A stretch of DNA of 64,000 bases from Nocardiopsis sp. NRRL B-16309 (GCF_001279585.1 NZ_LGEC01000065.1:1-64000), one strand, 5' to 3'; counted from the first letter of the stretch, positions 16,379 to 25,704 are shown. Notes: generated by a model from the letters alone, not told the origin. A program made the numbers and translations.

Positions 16379-17473
16379 GTGTCATATCGGTGGCTGTCGT
16401 GGAAGCTCCCCTTCCGACGGCGCCCGGCGTCGGCCCCATTGGCGAGCGTCGAGTTGATGCGCCAGGTACACGCCCTGGGCGTCGATCTCCAGGACGGACT
16501 GCACGGCAGGGGGGTGCCTGCCGCGGCCCGTCGGCTCCGGCAGCTGCTCGGCGCCGACTGCGCGATCCTGGCCGACCTCGACGGGCCTGTGGCCTCGCAC
16601 GGCCCGTCCCCCTCCTCCGACGAGGTCGAGAGCCTGCTCGCCCAGGTGTTCGAGTACGGCGCCAGCGCCCGCACCCGCCTCCCGGACGGCGGCGCGGTGT
16701 GCGCGGTGCCACTGAACGTGGCCGACGAGATCGCCGGCGCCCTGGTGGCCTCCGGCCGCCCCGCGGAGGCCGACGTCGAGGCGGCGGCCTCCCTGGTGTC
16801 GGACTGTCTGGACCACGCCGCGCTGCGCCGCACCCGCGACCGCATCGCCGCCGCGGACCTGCGCACCCTGCGCGCCCAGATCTCCCCGCACTTCGTGCAC
16901 AACGCGCTCGCGGTCATCGCCGCCCTGGTGCGCACCGACCCGGACCGCGCCCGACAACTGCTGTCGGACTTCGCCGACTACCTGCGCTACGGGTTCGCCG
17001 AACGCGGCGACTACGCGACGGTCGCCGACGAGCTGGAGGCCACACAGACCTACCTCGAACTCCAGCGGGCCCGTTTCCAGGACCGGCTGGACATCACCGT
17101 GCGGATGGCGCCGGAGGTCCTGCCGGTGGCGATCCCGTTCCTGGTCGTCCAGCCGATCGTGGAGAACGCGATCCGGCACGGCCTGGAGCGCAAGGAGGGC
17201 GCCGGGCACATCAGTGTGTCCGGGTTCGGCGAGGGGCCGCTGTGCGTCATCGAGATCGAGGACGACGGCATCGGCATGCACCCGGACCTCGCCCGGTCCC
17301 TGCTGGCGGGCACCGGACCGGAGTCGCGCAGCGTGGGTCTGGCCAACGTCGACCAGCGGCTGCGCACGGTCTACGGTCCCGAGTACGGTCTGGTGATCGA
17401 GACCGCGCTGGGAGAAGGGACGAAGGTGACCGTGCGCGTACCGAGGTTCACCCGGGGGGTGGTGGCGCAGTGA
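16379..17473 (+). CDS. LytS-type sensor histidine kinase
   Basis: 364 aa from a GTG start. A GAF-like sensor region (about 30-145) precedes the His_kinase domain with QISPHFVHNALAVIAAL, whose His is the phosphorylation site, and ATPase boxes VENAIRHGLE and IEIEDDGIGMHP. No transmembrane segments, so sensing is cytoplasmic. The stop overlaps the response-regulator GTG. LytS/LytTR pairs beside transporters sense pyruvate or other carboxylates in other bacteria. The exact start is unsure, because no good ribosome site is visible. Confidence 0.88.
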   Translation: MSYRWLSWKLPFRRRPASAPLASVELMRQVHALGVDLQDGLHGRGVPAAARRLRQLLGADCAILADLDGPVASHGPSPSSDEVESLLAQVFEYGASARTRLPDGGAVCAVPLNVADEIAGALVASGRPAEADVEAAASLVSDCLDHAALRRTRDRIAAADLRTLRAQISPHFVHNALAVIAALVRTDPDRARQLLSDFADYLRYGFAERGDYATVADELEATQTYLELQRARFQDRLDITVRMAPEVLPVAIPFLVVQPIVENAIRHGLERKEGAGHISVSGFGEGPLCVIEIEDDGIGMHPDLARSLLAGTGPESRSVGLANVDQRLRTVYGPEYGLVIETALGEGTKVTVRVPRFTRGVVAQ

Positions 17474-18297
17474 AGCCCGAGCTCAAGGTGCTGGTGGTCG
17501 AGGACGAGGCGTCGACCCGCCAGGAGATGGCGGCCCTGCTCGGCGACATGCCGGAGGTCGCCGAGGTCCTCGTCGCCGACAACGGCGCGAGCGCGGTACG
17601 GCTGCTGGGCACGACGACCATCGACGCGGCGTTCCTGGACATCCTCATGCCCGGCCTGGACGGCATGGACGTGGCGCGCGTGCTCAGCGTGCTGTCGGAG
17701 CCGCCCTCGATCGTGTTCGTCACCGCCTCCGAGGCCCACGCCGTGGAGGCGTTCGGGATCGGTGCCGTGGACTACCTGCTCAAACCGATCCGTCCCGAGC
17801 GGCTGGCCGAGGCGGTCGGCCGGATCGCCCAGCTGCGGAGCGCGGGCGGGACCGCCCCGCCCGCCGAGGACCTGCACGTGGTGCAGATCGACACCGGGCG
17901 CCGCACGGTGTTCGTCAAGCGCGACGACGTGCAGTTCGTGGAGGCCCAGGGCGACTACGTGCGGCTGCACACGGCCGACGGCGGCCACCTGATCCGCCTG
18001 TCGCTGTCCTACCTGGAGGAGGTGTGGGCGTCGGCGGGGTTCGTGCGGGTGCACCGCGGCTACCTCATCGCGATCCCGTGGGTGCGCGACCTGCGGGTCA
18101 CCTCGTCCTCGGGCCTGGTCGCCGGGACCCCGGCCGGTGACGTGCCGGTGAGCCGCAGGCACGGGCGCCACCTGCGCGCCCAGCTGCTGGAGGCCGCCCG
18201 CCGCGACCAGTTGGGCGGCCGGGCCGCCACCACCCAGGGCGCAGCGGCACGGCCCCGGGACGGTGAGCCGGACCAGCAGCCACGGCAGGCGCCATGA
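17470..18297 (+). CDS. LytTR-family response regulator
   Basis: 275 aa from GTG 17470 (overlap GTGA with the kinase stop). Receiver domain: VVEDEAST acidic pocket, phosphoacceptor Asp in AAFLDILMPGLDG, and Lys in YLLKPI. The LytTR DNA-binding domain follows (about 140-240), with FVEAQGDYVRLHT and FVRVHRGYLIAI. Predicted to control one or both adjacent symporter units. Confidence 0.92.
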   Translation: MKPELKVLVVEDEASTRQEMAALLGDMPEVAEVLVADNGASAVRLLGTTTIDAAFLDILMPGLDGMDVARVLSVLSEPPSIVFVTASEAHAVEAFGIGAVDYLLKPIRPERLAEAVGRIAQLRSAGGTAPPAEDLHVVQIDTGRRTVFVKRDDVQFVEAQGDYVRLHTADGGHLIRLSLSYLEEVWASAGFVRVHRGYLIAIPWVRDLRVTSSSGLVAGTPAGDVPVSRRHGRHLRAQLLEAARRDQLGGRAATTQGAAARPRDGEPDQQPRQAP

Positions 18298-18842
18298 GCC
18301 CTCGCCGCGAGAAGCTGACCAGCCCGCAGACCCGTATCGCGCTGGCGCGGGGCAACCGGCCCGCGCAGCACCTGCTGCCGATCCCGGAGCCCGTTGACAC
18401 CGAGGCGGCGCGGCGGCTGTTCCGTGTCCAGCGGCGGACGGCCCTGCGCACGGTGGTGCTGCTGTCGGTCCTGCTGTTCGGGATGAGCGGCGCCTTCGCG
18501 GCGGCGCCGCAGCTGAGCGAGATCCGGTGGGCGGGCGTCCCGCTGTCCTGGCTGCTGCTGACGGTGGCGGTGTACCCCGCCCTGTTCTTCCTGGGCCTGT
18601 GGCACGTCCGCTCGGCCGAGCGCGCGGAGGATCGCGCCGAGGCGATCGCCGACAGGACCCGCCGTGACTCGGACGACTACCGGGACTCGGGAGACCGCCG
18701 GGGTCCGGGGTACCACCGGGCGCGAGGCACTCCCTGGGACGACCGAGACCCCAGTGGCCCCCGGGACTCGGGCGCCCGACCGGATGCAGGGAACCCCCGA
18801 GACTCGGGCGACGGCCGGGACGACCGCGGGGGGCGGACGTGA
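18294..18842 (+). CDS. Two-helix membrane protein with Arg/Asp-rich tail (DUF485-like role)
   Basis: 182 aa. Two hydrophobic helices near 57-72 and 83-101, then a long hydrophilic tail with repeated RDSGD-type motifs coded by near-repeats of CGGGACTCGGG. Placement between a regulator and an SSS symporter, overlapping both by 4 nt, mirrors the DUF485-ActP arrangement at 14074-16142. It is probably a symporter accessory subunit, although sequence resemblance to DUF485 is slight. Confidence 0.7.
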   Translation: MSPRREKLTSPQTRIALARGNRPAQHLLPIPEPVDTEAARRLFRVQRRTALRTVVLLSVLLFGMSGAFAAAPQLSEIRWAGVPLSWLLLTVAVYPALFFLGLWHVRSAERAEDRAEAIADRTRRDSDDYRDSGDRRGPGYHRARGTPWDDRDPSGPRDSGARPDAGNPRDSGDGRDDRGGRT

Positions 18843-20491
18843 CCGCCGTCCTGGCCATCGGCCTCGTCCTGGCGACGAGCCTGATCGTCGGGGTGTACGG
18901 AGTGCGCGCGGCCCGGTCCACGTCGGACTTCCTGGTCGCGTCGCGCCGGGTGTCCCCGACGTGGAACGCGATGGCCATCGCGGGCGAATACCTGTCGGCG
19001 GCCTCGATCCTGGGGCTGGCCGGGCTCCTGCTCAAGAACGGGCTCGGCACCATGTGGTACGCGGTGGGCTTCACCGCGGGCTACGTCGCGGTGGTCGCCC
19101 TGGTGGCCGGACCGATGCGCCGGTCGGGGGCGTTCACCGTGCCCGACTTCGCCGAGTACCGCCTGGGCGCGCCCCGCCTGCGCAAGCTCTGCGGCCTCGT
19201 GGTGCTGGTGATCATGCTGTTGTACCTGGTGCCACAGTTCAAGGGCGCCGGCGTGGTGCTGAGCCTGGTCAGCGGCACCCCCTACTGGGTCGGCGTGGTC
19301 CTGGCCGGGCTCGTGGTGAGCGGTTCGATCGCGGCGGGCGGCATGCGCTCGGCGACCTACGTGCAGGCCTTCCACTACGTCGTGAAGCTGGCCTTCATCG
19401 GCGGCCCCGCGCTCTTCCTGGTCGTGACGGCGGGAGTCGAGACCCGGGCCGAGGCCCTGCACCCGGAGTGGGGCACGCACTTCCCCGACACCACACCGGT
19501 CGAGTTCACCGTGGGGACCCGGTTCGCCCTCGACGAGCCGGTGGAGGTGACCGAGCGGGACGGTGGGACGCTCGAACTGGCCGAGGGCGAGCACACGGTC
19601 CCCGCCGGAACGGAGTACGTCTTTCCCGAGGGCGCGGCCGTGCCCGAGCCCGAGGGTCTGCCGGAACTGGGCGGGCGGGCCTGGAGCACGCCGCTGCTGC
19701 ACGTGGGCGGCTACCCGCTGTTCGAGACCTGGTCGACGCTGTTGGCGATCACCGCGGGCTGTATGGGCCTGCCGCACGTCATCATGCGCTTCCACACGAG
19801 TCCCACCGCCCGGATCGCCCGCCGGGTCGCGGTGGGCGTCATCGCGCTGCTCGGCCTGTTCTACGTGTTCCCCGCCGTGTACGGGCTCCTCGGCCGGGTG
19901 CTGACACCGCACCTGGTCCTGTTCCAGGGCACCGACACGGTGGCGGTGGTCCTCCCGGCCCAGGCCGTGCCGGGGTCGGTCGGCACGGTCCTGACCGCGC
20001 TGGTGGCGGCGGGGGCGTTCGGCGCGTTCCTGTCGACCTCGTCCGGCCTGTTGCTGGCGCTCGCGGGCGGCCTGTCGCACGACCTGTTCCAGGGCAGCGT
20101 GCCCCGCCTGCGCCTGGCGGTCGCGGTGGGCGCGTGCGTGGCGGTGCTGTTGGCCCTGCCCGCGCAGCGCATCGACATCAACGTGCTGGTGGTGTGGGCG
20201 TTCACCGTGGCCGCGTCGACGTTCTGCCCGCTGCTCGTGCTGGGGATCTGGTGGCGTCGGCTCACCCTGCCCGGTGCGGCGGCGGGACTGACGGTCGGCG
20301 CGGTGACCGCGACCGGCGCGGTCGGCTGGTCGATCCTGCTGCCGACCCCCGGCGGCTGGGGCTCTGTGCTGCTGGCGCAGCCCGCCGCCTGGACGATTCC
20401 CCTGGCGTTCGCGACGATGATGACGGTGTCGTGGCTGACCCGCCCACCGGACTGGGCCGAACACGCGGTCCTGCGCCTGCACTCTCCCTGA
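18839..20491 (+). CDS. SSS-family sodium:solute symporter (second monocarboxylate/acetate type)
   Basis: 550 aa from GTG 18839. About 13 helices, with family motifs LVASRRVSPTWNAMAIAGEY and CMGLPHVIMRFHTSP. An extracytoplasmic insert near 200-285 rich in Glu/Pro separates two helices. It ends the LytS-LytTR operon. Paralogue of the symporter at 14463-16142; substrate unknown, probably a short carboxylate. Confidence 0.88.
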   Translation: MTAVLAIGLVLATSLIVGVYGVRAARSTSDFLVASRRVSPTWNAMAIAGEYLSAASILGLAGLLLKNGLGTMWYAVGFTAGYVAVVALVAGPMRRSGAFTVPDFAEYRLGAPRLRKLCGLVVLVIMLLYLVPQFKGAGVVLSLVSGTPYWVGVVLAGLVVSGSIAAGGMRSATYVQAFHYVVKLAFIGGPALFLVVTAGVETRAEALHPEWGTHFPDTTPVEFTVGTRFALDEPVEVTERDGGTLELAEGEHTVPAGTEYVFPEGAAVPEPEGLPELGGRAWSTPLLHVGGYPLFETWSTLLAITAGCMGLPHVIMRFHTSPTARIARRVAVGVIALLGLFYVFPAVYGLLGRVLTPHLVLFQGTDTVAVVLPAQAVPGSVGTVLTALVAAGAFGAFLSTSSGLLLALAGGLSHDLFQGSVPRLRLAVAVGACVAVLLALPAQRIDINVLVVWAFTVAASTFCPLLVLGIWWRRLTLPGAAAGLTVGAVTATGAVGWSILLPTPGGWGSVLLAQPAAWTIPLAFATMMTVSWLTRPPDWAEHAVLRLHSP

Positions 20492-20553
20492 GATTCGGTT
20501 CCACCTGCGCGGAACGTCCCCGACGCGACGCATCGAACACGTACGATCACCGT

Positions 20554-21321
20554 GTGACTACCTCCCTCGACCGCCGGTCCCCTGTCACCGCGCTGTCCTG
20601 TCTGCTGTCCGCCGGGCTGCTCGTCCTCGCCTGCGGTGCCGCACCCGCGTTCGCCCAGAGGGGCGCCCCCGCCGTCGACGTCGGTCCGTCGGGAGTGAAC
20701 GTGGACGACGGCACGGGCCGGGTGGACGTCGGTCCCGGCGGTGTGCGCGTGGACGCCCCGGACGCGCACGTCGACGTCACACCCGAGTACGTCCTGGTCT
20801 GCGCGGGCGGCGTGCGGGTGGTCGTGCACGCGGGGCAGGCACCGGCCTGCCCGGCGCCGCCGCCTGAACCCGCGCCTCCGGCTCCGCCGCCCGAACCGGA
20901 GCCCGAGCCGGAGCCCGAGCCCGAGCCCGAGCCGGAACCCGAGCCTGAGCCCGTCATCCCGGGGGAGCCACCGCCGCCGCCCGGACGGGAGGCGCCCCCG
21001 GCGGCCCCCGTCGATCCGGCGGAGGTGCTGCCGCCCGTGCCAGAGCCCGACACCGTGCCCGGGGCGGCGCCGGAACCCGGCGCCGAGGCGGCCCCCGAGG
21101 AGGGACCGGAACAGGAGACGGAACCGGCCGCCGAGCCGACCCCCGGGCCCGCGGAGCCCGCGGCCGACGTCCAGGAACTGCTCGTGGACACCGCCGCGCC
21201 CGCCCAGGCGCAGTCGCCGGGCGCGTTCACTCCGATGCGCACGATGGTGGTCGTCACGATCGTCGCCGTCGGGGCCGCCTGCGGCGCCGGGCGTGCCGCC
21301 GCCGCCCGCGCCTCCCGCTAG
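20554..21321 (+). CDS. Secreted Pro/Glu-repeat surface protein with C-terminal anchor
   Basis: 255 aa from GTG 20554. Signal peptide to about residue 35 (APAFAQ), a Val/Asp/Gly-rich module with repeated DVGPxGVxVD, then a long stretch of Pro-Glu dipeptide repeats (about 111-135) in a P/E/A-rich spacer, and a C-terminal hydrophobic helix ending in Arg. Looks like a cell-wall-spanning or surface-exposed protein. No enzyme family is recognised. The EP repeat may vary in length between strains. Confidence 0.75.
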   Translation: MTTSLDRRSPVTALSCLLSAGLLVLACGAAPAFAQRGAPAVDVGPSGVNVDDGTGRVDVGPGGVRVDAPDAHVDVTPEYVLVCAGGVRVVVHAGQAPACPAPPPEPAPPAPPPEPEPEPEPEPEPEPEPEPEPVIPGEPPPPPGREAPPAAPVDPAEVLPPVPEPDTVPGAAPEPGAEAAPEEGPEQETEPAAEPTPGPAEPAADVQELLVDTAAPAQAQSPGAFTPMRTMVVVTIVAVGAACGAGRAAAARASR

Positions 21322-21333
21322 GGCGTGTAGGGC

Positions 21334-21369
21334 GCCCGCCCGTCCCGCGCCACGGCGGGACGGGCGGGC
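21334..21369. terminator. 15-bp hairpin, bidirectional terminator
   Basis: Perfect arms 21334-21348 and 21355-21369 between convergent genes. Confidence 0.85.
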
Positions 21370-21374
21370 CCGGC

Positions 21375-22148
21375 CTACCTGGACTCCAGGGCGAGGTCGG
21401 CCCGGTCGAAGCCCGCGATCGCCTCCTCCAGACCGCCCGCGTCGTTGGCCAGCACACCCGTGTAGGGCGTGCCCAGCGCGAAGAGGAGCGCGATCGTGGC
21501 GAACACGAACGCCAGGTTCACCGACGCCCAGAAGTAGGCCACCCGGGCGCCCTGCTTGATCATCGCGAACGGCAGCACCGCGACCACCACGGCGGTCACG
21601 ACCGCGATCACCGTCAGGAGCGTCGGGATCTGGTCGCCCGCGGCGTTGGCCCGCTGCCCCCGGGCGTCACTGAGCTCGGTGATCTCCTGGCGCGCGGTCA
21701 GGCGGTCCAGTCCGTCGCCGGTGTCGGAGACCGACAGACCCCGCACCGACGCCGCCAGGGCCGCGAGGTCGTTGTCGCCCTTGCCGCTCAGCTCGCCGCG
21801 GGCCTCCATCCGCGGCCAGTCGTCCTCGACCACCGTGGTGAGGTAGGTGCGCAGGTGGTCGCGCACGGCGTCGCCCTCCTCCTCGGGGAAGGCGGTACTG
21901 CTCCAGTAGAGCTCCTGGGCGGCCGCGGCCTCGGCGGCCATGCCGTCCTCGGCCGCCTTGTAGTCCTCCCAGCCGATCACCACGGCCATCGCCGCCGCCA
22001 CGAGGTACAGCGACAGCACACAGGGCGCGATGATGATGCCGACCGCTCCCCCGGAGAAGTCGTCGGCGATCCGGAAGCTCCGGGCGGCCAGGACGGCGCC
22101 GCCGACCATGACGGCCAGGACGGCGAGAATGACGAACAGCGTCAGCAT
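21375..22148 (-). CDS. DUF4239 membrane protein
   Basis: 257 aa. Two N-terminal helices (MLTLFVILAVLAVMVGGAVLA; GIIIAPCVLSLYLVAAAMAV), a soluble helical middle and two C-terminal helices, the bestrophin-like DUF4239 layout. ATG 22148 is preferred over a GTG eight codons upstream because the first helix then follows directly. Function unknown; single gene. Confidence 0.78.
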   Translation of the reverse strand: MLTLFVILAVLAVMVGGAVLAARSFRIADDFSGGAVGIIIAPCVLSLYLVAAAMAVVIGWEDYKAAEDGMAAEAAAAQELYWSSTAFPEEEGDAVRDHLRTYLTTVVEDDWPRMEARGELSGKGDNDLAALAASVRGLSVSDTGDGLDRLTARQEITELSDARGQRANAAGDQIPTLLTVIAVVTAVVVAVLPFAMIKQGARVAYFWASVNLAFVFATIALLFALGTPYTGVLANDAGGLEEAIAGFDRADLALESR

Positions 22149-22343
22149 GGTGTTCCCAGGGGGTCGTGGCACAGGTCGGGAACATCAGTAGCACGGAACG
22201 GGGCGGCGTTTCCGGGGAAAGACCAAAACGACACCGGAAACGGCGCGCACCCCTCTTCGACTTTTCGTACATGTCCTGACCTGCCCGGACACAAGGCCGC
22301 ACGAAATCGCGCCCATGACGCTCCCGCCCCTTAGCCTCCGGGT

Positions 22344-22502
22344 ATGGACGACGCGATCGACGCCAGCCGTGTCGTCACCCCGGACGCACTGGCGTTCTTC
22401 CACCACTACGTGATCGGCCCGGGGTACGCGGAGATCCATCCCGACGGCCCGGATCCCGAGGACCACTTGCTGGACGACCTCCGCCGCCTCGGACTCGTCT
22501 GA
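22344..22502 (+). CDS. Small acidic protein, unknown
   Basis: 52 aa, MDDAIDASRVVTPDALAFFH onward, ending LDDLRRLGLV. Nearly every codon ends in G or C, which argues for real coding. No ribosome site is present, but TTAGCCT lies 7 nt before the ATG and could be a -10 box of a leaderless transcript. No family is recognised. Confidence 0.5.
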   Translation: MDDAIDASRVVTPDALAFFHHYVIGPGYAEIHPDGPDPEDHLLDDLRRLGLV

Positions 22503-22549
22503 CCGGCACCTCCACGTCCGACCGGAGCCGTCACGTCCAGCCGGTGCCG

Positions 22550-23302
22550 TCACGGCCCCTCCCCCGGTGTGCGCCGCCTACCGCGCGTCGGAGGGGCGCC
22601 CACGGTCCGGGACTGGGCCGACTCGGTGTCCTCGACCGAGCGCGGATCACACGCCTGGAAGGCGACATGCCCCCGCGCACACGTGCGCTCCTGTTGGAGG
22701 TAGACGATCTCGGCGTTGAGCGGTCTGCGCCGGGGGTCGGGCGGGCCGATCTCCGAGAGCGTGAGCCGCACGGTCACCGGCAGCCAGAACAGGGGCCGCT
22801 GGAACTCGAATCCGAAGCCGTACAGGACGGGTTGGAGCGGCGGGTGGTCGCGCTCGGCCGGATAGAGCTCCCTGGCCGCCCAGGTGAGCCCCTGCAGGGC
22901 CGCCTCGACGAGGAGTTGGCCGGGCAGTCGTCGGCCCCGCGCGGCGTGGTCGCGCATGATGCGGTTGCCCTCCGCGATGGCGAGCGCGAACTCGACCGTC
23001 CCGTGGTCGGCACTGGGCGCGGCCACGACCACGTCCTCCTGGGCGGACACGGAGACCTCGGCCCGCGCGACGGGCTGGGGCGGCGGTGCGGCCAGGGTGA
23101 CCGAGCCGACCAGGCCCGCCCCGGCGATCCGGTCGGCGAGGTGGTCCCAGTCGAGTGGGCCCACGCCGAGCGAGGGGACGAGGCGCACGCGCCGGAGTTC
23201 TCCGACGGAAAGGGCGTGGTGCACGTCCCCGAGCGTGCGCGCCTCGGGGTGGGGACGGGCGGCGGGGCAGGTGTCCCCGACCACCCACAGGGCGTCAGAC
23301 AA
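22550..23302 (-). CDS. AfsA-related hotdog-fold protein
   Basis: 250 aa. The central LPGQLLVEAALQGLTWAAREL and RPLFWLPVTVRLTLSEI segments resemble AfsA hotdog repeats, which condense a beta-keto acyl group with dihydroxyacetone phosphate in gamma-butyrolactone synthesis. No receptor gene is adjacent, so a signalling role is unproven. Alternative: another hotdog thioesterase or dehydratase. The last 30 residues are Arg/Thr-rich and disordered. Confidence 0.5.
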   Translation of the reverse strand: MSDALWVVGDTCPAARPHPEARTLGDVHHALSVGELRRVRLVPSLGVGPLDWDHLADRIAGAGLVGSVTLAAPPPQPVARAEVSVSAQEDVVVAAPSADHGTVEFALAIAEGNRIMRDHAARGRRLPGQLLVEAALQGLTWAARELYPAERDHPPLQPVLYGFGFEFQRPLFWLPVTVRLTLSEIGPPDPRRRPLNAEIVYLQQERTCARGHVAFQACDPRSVEDTESAQSRTVGAPPTRGRRRTPGEGP

Positions 23303-24141
23303 TCGAACCTCCCAGCCCGGACCCGGCCGTCACACCGAGAGGGACAACGGCACGGGAAACGCCATTCGGGCACCCGAAGTGGGCGGATGATCCGGGTGCG
23401 GTGGGCGGGTTTACGAATCCGGGACCGGCTCCCGGCCGCAGGGCGGGACCGCGAAGCGGAGAACGGCGGACAGCGGCTGTGACGTGGTCTTCCATGAACT
23501 CCACCAAGGTCAGAGGGGAGTACATCCGGGGTGGACGGCCGCTCCTCCCGCGGACTTCTTCATTTCCGATATTCCCCGGAGGACAAGACACAAACGACAT
23601 CGTCACTGTAAGTTAGATATCATTATGCGAACACCCGGCGAACGCGGTCGGAATTTTCCCTAGAGAAAAGCAGGAGTACGCCATTTCCGCAGTTCGCGGC
23701 GGTGTGCCCGGCGAATGTTTCGCATTCAACTTCCGCCGGGCGCACTCCTCTGCAGAGAGAACCGGGAAAGGACGGCCCCGCACGCCCTCCGCGACCTCCG
23801 CGACCTCCGCGCGCGCCGAGCCGCCGCGCCCGCCGGGCCGCGGGTGGCATCGCGGGCGCAGGCGCCGCACCGCTCCCCGTGGCGCCGAACCCCCGGTGGG
23901 CCGCGGGCCCACCGCCGCTGACCGGTCCGTGCGTGCTCCCCACCCGCGCGGCCCCTCGTACGCGCGGGCGGGGAGGAATGGGAGGAGCCGGGCACAGGGC
24001 CGACTCAGGTGCGGCACAGGGCCGACCCGGATTCGGCGCAGGTCCGGCTCGGGTTTCGGACGCAGGTCCGGTCCAGATTCGGGCACGGGGCCGACTCGGG
24101 TTCGGGCGCGGGTCCGGTCCAGGTTCGGGCGCACGACCGGT
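23303..24141. other. Long low-complexity intergenic region
   Basis: 839 nt without a convincing gene. From 23570 to 23720 the DNA is AT-rich and promoter-like (TTAGATATCATTATGCG near 23614-23630). The rest is repetitive CG-rich sequence ending in the tandem repeat at 23993-24153. Long open frames here are low in sequence complexity and have no start sites. Confidence 0.5.
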
Positions 24142-24153
24142 TCAGGGCCGAAG
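23993..24153. repeat. Degenerate tandem repeat, about 23-bp unit, about 7 copies
   Basis: Units resemble CAGGTCCGGTCCAGATTCGGG, alternating GGGCCGACTCGG and GGTCCGGTCC. It overlaps the last codons of the BldC-like gene. Likely replication-slippage sequence. Confidence 0.7.
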
Positions 24154-24462
24154 GGTCGCGATCAGCCGGCCGATGTCGGCCGCCTCGGTCTCCGCCCCGA
24201 TGCTGAGCGCCAGCTCGCGCACTGCCTCCAGCGCGGACAGCGCCTCGGCCAGGACGCCGCCGCGCGCGACCAGATCGAGCACCTGGTCGCGCGGGTGGCC
24301 GACACCGCCGTCCGCCGTCGGCACCGATGGCACCTTCCCGGCCTGCGCCCACAGGGCCACGGTCACCGGCCGGACGCGGAGCAGGTCGGCCACCTCCCGG
24401 GTGGTCAGCAGGTCGCGCCCCCGACGAACCGTCCGGGGCCGGAGCCGTTCGGCGGCGGTCAC
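24142..24462 (-). CDS. BldC-like MerR-type HTH protein
   Basis: 106 aa. An excisionase/MerR-like HTH at about 17-55 (LLTTREVADLLRVRPVTVAL) followed by a helical tail. BldC proteins are small DNA-binding developmental regulators with the same LLT-x-EVA-x-L-RV pattern. This one is longer by a C-terminal helix pair that may oligomerise. It lies divergent from Scr1/DUF397 module 2, 245 nt away. Confidence 0.75.
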   Translation of the reverse strand: MTAAERLRPRTVRRGRDLLTTREVADLLRVRPVTVALWAQAGKVPSVPTADGGVGHPRDQVLDLVARGGVLAEALSALEAVRELALSIGAETEAADIGRLIATLRP

Positions 24463-24707
24463 GCGTCCCCCTCACCCGACCGGCGCGCGCACCCGGCCCC
24501 CGGCACACCGCGACGCCCCTCCACCCGGAGCACAGTTTCCACGCGAACCTCCCTGTGTTCGTCGATGGACACCACACTGGCCGATTCTGGGCCCGCGTAC
24601 CACGAACATCACCAAAGAGTCACAGTTGGTCGTTATCTGAGGTATGCGGTGGCCGTGTCGTCTTGCATTGGCGCTATTGGCGATGTCACGGAGTTGGAGT
24701 GCGCTAC

Positions 24708-25532
24708 GTGGAGCGAGAGACCAAACCCGCCTGGCGGCGGCTGGGCAGGGAGATCGTGGCCGCCCGCAGGCGAGCGCGCAAGACGCAGGGACAGGTGGCG
24801 CGGGAGCTGGGCGTGGTGCAGTCGACCGTCTCGGCCTGGGAGCGCGGGACGCGGGGGCTCCAGGAGCAGCAGGCCGCTGAGCTGGACGAGCTCTTCGGCA
24901 CCTCCGGTGTCGTGCTGCGCGCGTGGGGGCGGGCCAACTCGCCCGAGGTACTACCGGAGTCCTATGAGGAGGTCGAGCAGCTTGAGGCCAATGTGACCGA
25001 GCTGCGCGAGTACCAGCCGCTGGTCTTCCCCGGCCTGGTCCAGACCAAGGAGTACACCCGGGCGCTGCTCCTGGACACCGGTCCCTGGCGGTCGGCGAAG
25101 GAGATCGACCAGATGGTCGAGGCCCGGGCCAAGCGCCGGCGCAACCTCGACAAGGACCCGGCCCCGGTCGTCTCGATCGTCGTCGAGGAGTACGTGCTCC
25201 GCCGCGTGGTCGGCGGCCGGCGCGACGTCCTGCGCGCCCAGCTCGACACCGTCCTCGCGCTGCTCGACGCGGGCCGCTTCCGGATGCAGGTGATCCCGGA
25301 CGACGCCGACTGCCACCCGGGCGGCTCGGGTCCGTTCTGCGTCTACGCCTTCCCCGACCGGCCCATGGTCGCTTCCGCCGAACACATGAAGGGCGAGCAG
25401 TTCATGGATGACATGATGCAGGTGCAACACTGCGCCATGCTCTTCGGCATCCTGCAGTCCGAGGCGTTGTCACCCCGCTTGAGCCGGGATTTGATCAGGA
25501 AGGCCAAGGAAGAACTCGATGACCACACGTGA
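24708..25532 (+). CDS. Scr1-family XRE regulator (DUF5753), module 2
   Basis: 274 aa from GTG 24708, which follows GGAG by 8 nt; GTG 24699 is the alternative. HTH near 12-66 (GREIVAARRRARKTQGQVA, VVQSTVSAWERG), then DUF5753 with LVFPGLVQTKEYTRALL. Overlaps the following DUF397 gene by 14 nt. The divergent partner is the BldC-like gene. Confidence 0.88.
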   Translation: MERETKPAWRRLGREIVAARRRARKTQGQVARELGVVQSTVSAWERGTRGLQEQQAAELDELFGTSGVVLRAWGRANSPEVLPESYEEVEQLEANVTELREYQPLVFPGLVQTKEYTRALLLDTGPWRSAKEIDQMVEARAKRRRNLDKDPAPVVSIVVEEYVLRRVVGGRRDVLRAQLDTVLALLDAGRFRMQVIPDDADCHPGGSGPFCVYAFPDRPMVASAEHMKGEQFMDDMMQVQHCAMLFGILQSEALSPRLSRDLIRKAKEELDDHT

Positions 25533-25704
25533 GCCCCGCTGGCACAAGAGCAGTTACAGCGCCCAGGAAGGCCGTTGCGTCGAGGTGGCCGAGGGATCGA
25601 GCGTTCTCGTCCGGGACACCGGACACCGCGCCCTCGGACACATCCCCTACCCCACCGACGCCTGGGCCGCGTTCCTGCTCAGCCTCACGACCCACCGGCC
25701 CTGA
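25519..25704 (+). CDS. DUF397 protein, module 2
   Basis: 61 aa with WHKSSYSAQEGRCVEVAEG and VLVRDTGHRALGHI. Overlaps the regulator stop by 14 nt. Partner of the Scr1-type regulator. Confidence 0.88.
   Translation: MTTREPRWHKSSYSAQEGRCVEVAEGSSVLVRDTGHRALGHIPYPTDAWAAFLLSLTTHRP

Noticed and set aside
23613..24134. Minus-strand 173-codon frame in the 23.3-24.1 kb spacer
   Set aside because: Arg/Pro-rich low-complexity translation of repeats, no ribosome site.
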